This document shows positions 4,451-5,916 of a DNA stretch of 5,916 bases, in pieces. The translations under genes were made by a program, and so were the position numbers. The notes beneath the pieces were generated by a model, which worked only from the letters and a program-made list of their open reading frames with translations, ran no database searches and was not told where the DNA came from. Origin of the DNA: JAWLCG01 sp041687295 (GTDB taxonomy: Bacteria; Planctomycetota; Phycisphaerae; SM23-33; FEN-1343). Location of the stretch: the NCBI GenBank assembly GCA_041687295.1, contig JAWLCG010000323.1, forward strand, positions 1-5,916, written 5' to 3'. Numbering within the stretch: position 1 is the stretch's first letter; each line of letters begins with the position of its first letter.

Positions 4451-5716
4451 ATGCGCATCGGGACAAGATGGGTGCTTCTGGCGGTGGCCCTGGCGGCCAG
4501 CTCAGCCTCGGCCCAGCCGTGGGGGGCCATGGGCCTGCGGGCGGATCGCCCCAGTCGAAGCCCCGCCTGCGAGGCGGCGCGCGAGTCGGCCGAGAGCCAG
4601 ATCCTCCATCGCCTGCGGGATCTGCGGGTGAGCGAGTCGGCCACGCTGGGCAGCCTGGCCGGGCCGGCGCATCCGCTCTGGCGGGAGCTGGAGGCCCAGG
4701 TGGCCGCCCTGCCCGACGCCGGGACCCCGCGGACGCTGCCCGACGGCACCTGCGAGCTGACGCTGGAGCTGCGCCTGGAGGTGCTGGCCGGGCCCCTGGC
4801 CCAGGCCCTGCGTCGCCACGACCTGGCTGGCCGGGCCCAGCTGGACCGCCTGGCCGCCCTGAACGGCCAGCCGATATTCCGCGCCACCGGCCGGGGACGC
4901 CCCGGCGGCCTGCAACGCAGCCGCGAGCTGCCGCCGCTCTGGCAGGCCCGCTGCACCGAGCCGGGCCGACGGGCCGCCGTGCAGGCCGCCCGGCAGGACG
5001 CGCTGCGGAAGCTCGCCGCCCAACTGCAGGCCCTGCCGCTGGGCGAGGCCGGGCGGGTCCGCGATCTGATGACCAACCAGCCGGCCGTCGTCGCCGTCGT
5101 CGCCGCCGTCGCCGCCCAGCTCGCCCTGGCCCGCGAGAAGGGCACGCTCTACCACACCGATGAGCTGATCGTCGACGTCGTGCTCGAGCTGCCCCTTCAG
5201 CCCGTCCTCGAGGCCATCCGCCGGGCCCAGCCCGAGGGCCCCGCCCGGCTCGACGACGCGCAGATCCGCCACGCCCTGGCCGCCGCCGGGCCCACGCTGC
5301 AGGCCACCGGCTCGGGCGTGCCGCCCGAGAGCAGCCTCCGCCCCACCGGCCCGGCCACGCCGCTGGCCCGGCCCGACTGGCCGGCGAGCCTCTCGGCCCG
5401 GGGCCAGGCGAGCGTCCAGGCCGGGCCCAACCCCGGCCAGGCCCGCCTGCTCGCCCTGCGCCAGGCCGAGCAGCAGGCCCGCGAGAGCCTCGCCCAGCAG
5501 GCCCGCGCCCTGCCCGTCACGCCCCGCACCCGCCTGGCTGACCTCGCCGACCGCCACGCGCCCCTCGCCGCCGACCTGGCCACACTCATTCGCCAGGCCC
5601 CGGCCACGCAGACCACGCTCGAGGGCAACACCGCCCACGCCACCGTCCAACTCGACACCGCCCGGCTCTGGCACGTCGTGGAGTACTGGACGAAGCAGCT
5701 CAAGCTGACCCCCTGA
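4451..5716 (+). CDS. Exported protein with three LPP20/FlgT-N-like repeat units
   Basis: I do not recognise this 421-residue protein as a named family. It begins with a classical signal peptide: Arg2 and Arg6, hydrophobic core 8-16, and probable cleavage after SASA at 21. There is no lipobox cysteine, so a soluble periplasmic or secreted protein is likely. Three segments share one pattern: about 42-120, 176-256 and 333-413. Each has an Ala/Arg/Glu/Gln-rich helix (AARESAESQILHRL, AARQDALRKLAAQL, RQAEQQARESLAQQ), then a short loop to a (V/L)xDL- or LGSL-type turn, a second helix, and an acidic beta strand (CELTLELRLEVL, ELIVDVVLELPL, HATVQLDTARL). Strands with an ATGxG or ARGxA core (145-149, 285-289, 316-320) precede units 2 and 3. 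This pattern recalls LPP20/FlgT N-terminal-type domains, an inference from pattern only. Start chosen by AAGGAG at 4437-4442. Function unknown. Confidence 0.8.
   Translation: MRIGTRWVLLAVALAASSASAQPWGAMGLRADRPSRSPACEAARESAESQILHRLRDLRVSESATLGSLAGPAHPLWRELEAQVAALPDAGTPRTLPDGTCELTLELRLEVLAGPLAQALRRHDLAGRAQLDRLAALNGQPIFRATGRGRPGGLQRSRELPPLWQARCTEPGRRAAVQAARQDALRKLAAQLQALPLGEAGRVRDLMTNQPAVVAVVAAVAAQLALAREKGTLYHTDELIVDVVLELPLQPVLEAIRRAQPEGPARLDDAQIRHALAAAGPTLQATGSGVPPESSLRPTGPATPLARPDWPASLSARGQASVQAGPNPGQARLLALRQAEQQARESLAQQARALPVTPRTRLADLADRHAPLAADLATLIRQAPATQTTLEGNTAHATVQLDTARLWHVVEYWTKQLKLTP
5084..5116 (+). repeat. GTC/GCC triplet run inside the exported-protein gene
   Basis: Eleven consecutive codons are only GCC or GTC, coding for AVVAVVAAVAA (residues 212-222) in the second helix of repeat unit 2. 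The run is in frame, so slippage would change helix length without breaking the reading frame. Confidence 0.6.
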
Positions 5717-5762
5717 CCGCCCCCCGGGCCGTGGAATGGACCCTCTGACGATCGACCGTGTG

Positions 5763-5886
5763 TCTGGGTGCCCCGGGCAAGCGGGGCGTCAGCACCGCTC
5801 GCCCGGCCGAGGGCGGAGGCGGTCGATTCAGGAGGCCGGTCCCGCCCCCGGCCGGGCGAGCCTGCGGCTTGACCGGGGCACCCAGA
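5763..5886. repeat. Long imperfect inverted repeat (rod-like hairpin)
   Basis: The outer arms 5763-5776 and 5873-5886 are perfectly complementary over 14 bp. After one mismatch, 5778-5782 pairs with 5867-5871. A second perfect stem of 13 bp joins 5797-5809 with 5849-5861, and after one mismatch 5811-5816 pairs with 5842-5847. The result is a nested rod about 124 nt long. It starts 46 bp after the stop of the exported-protein gene. No U-run follows, so it may act as a GC-type terminator, an intergenic palindromic repeat, or a structured RNA. The end motifs do not match integron attC boxes. Confidence 0.75.
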
Positions 5887-5916
5887 GCCGCTCGCCCAGG
5901 GCACCCGGAGGCTCGC
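5876..5916. repeat. Degenerate direct repeat at the window end
   Basis: GGGCACCCAGAGCCGCTCGC (from 5877) is followed by GGGCACCCGGAGGCTCGC (5899-5916), two near-copies about 23 bp apart. The 10-mer CCGCTCGCCC also occurs at 5795-5804 and 5888-5897. The second copy ends at the window edge, so more may follow. Confidence 0.45.

Noticed and set aside
5763..5886. Integron attC site
   Set aside because: The length and imperfect inverted symmetry fit, but there are no GTTRRRY / RYYYAAC boxes at the ends and no integrase or cassette genes in view.

Overview
The window is GC-rich bacterial chromosomal DNA. It carries four confidently recognised housekeeping genes, all on the minus strand, and one unrecognised exported protein on the plus strand. 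Read in the direction of transcription, the minus-strand block runs rplM (ribosomal protein L13), rpsI (ribosomal protein S9), argC (N-acetyl-gamma-glutamyl-phosphate reductase) and argJ (ornithine/glutamate acetyltransferase). Coupling the L13-S9 pair to two arginine-biosynthesis genes, in a GC-rich genome with long spacers, makes me suspect a Planctomycetota (Phycisphaerae-like) or a related GC-rich environmental lineage. That is an inference with modest confidence; no rRNA or other decisive marker is present.

Layout. Positions 1-616 hold no credible gene but contain several perfect or near-perfect hairpins. They may be a structured RNA, a 3' UTR/terminator zone for argJ, or repetitive intergenic DNA. 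argJ follows (617-1828), then a 201-bp spacer. The core of that spacer (1865-2011) is an element of AT-rich 8-bp units: four copies in one orientation, a 67-bp centre, and six copies in the opposite orientation. argC (2030-3070, GTG start) is next, then a 156-bp spacer with a strong stem-loop, then rpsI (3227-3670) and rplM (3704-4144) only 33 bp apart. Positions 4145-4450 form a divergent intergenic region with two sigma-70-like promoter candidates for rplM. A 421-residue protein with a signal peptide is encoded rightward (4451-5716). It is built from three copies of a roughly 80-residue unit whose pattern resembles LPP20/FlgT-N-type domains. Downstream of it (5763-5886) lies a long imperfect inverted repeat that would form a rod about 124 nt long.

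How the genes work together. L13 and S9 are early-assembling ribosomal proteins, commonly cotranscribed. ArgC and ArgJ perform the reductase and acetyl-transfer steps of the acetylated-ornithine route, and the presence of ArgJ implies the cyclic (acetyl-recycling) pathway. The hairpin between rpsI and argC and the repeat element between argC and argJ are obvious places where expression could be stepped down or reset along the cluster. The plus-strand exported protein is divergently transcribed and has no visible functional link to the cluster.

The most unusual signals are the inverted 8-bp repeat arrays inside the arg cluster, the triple-repeat exported protein, and the long palindromic rod after it.
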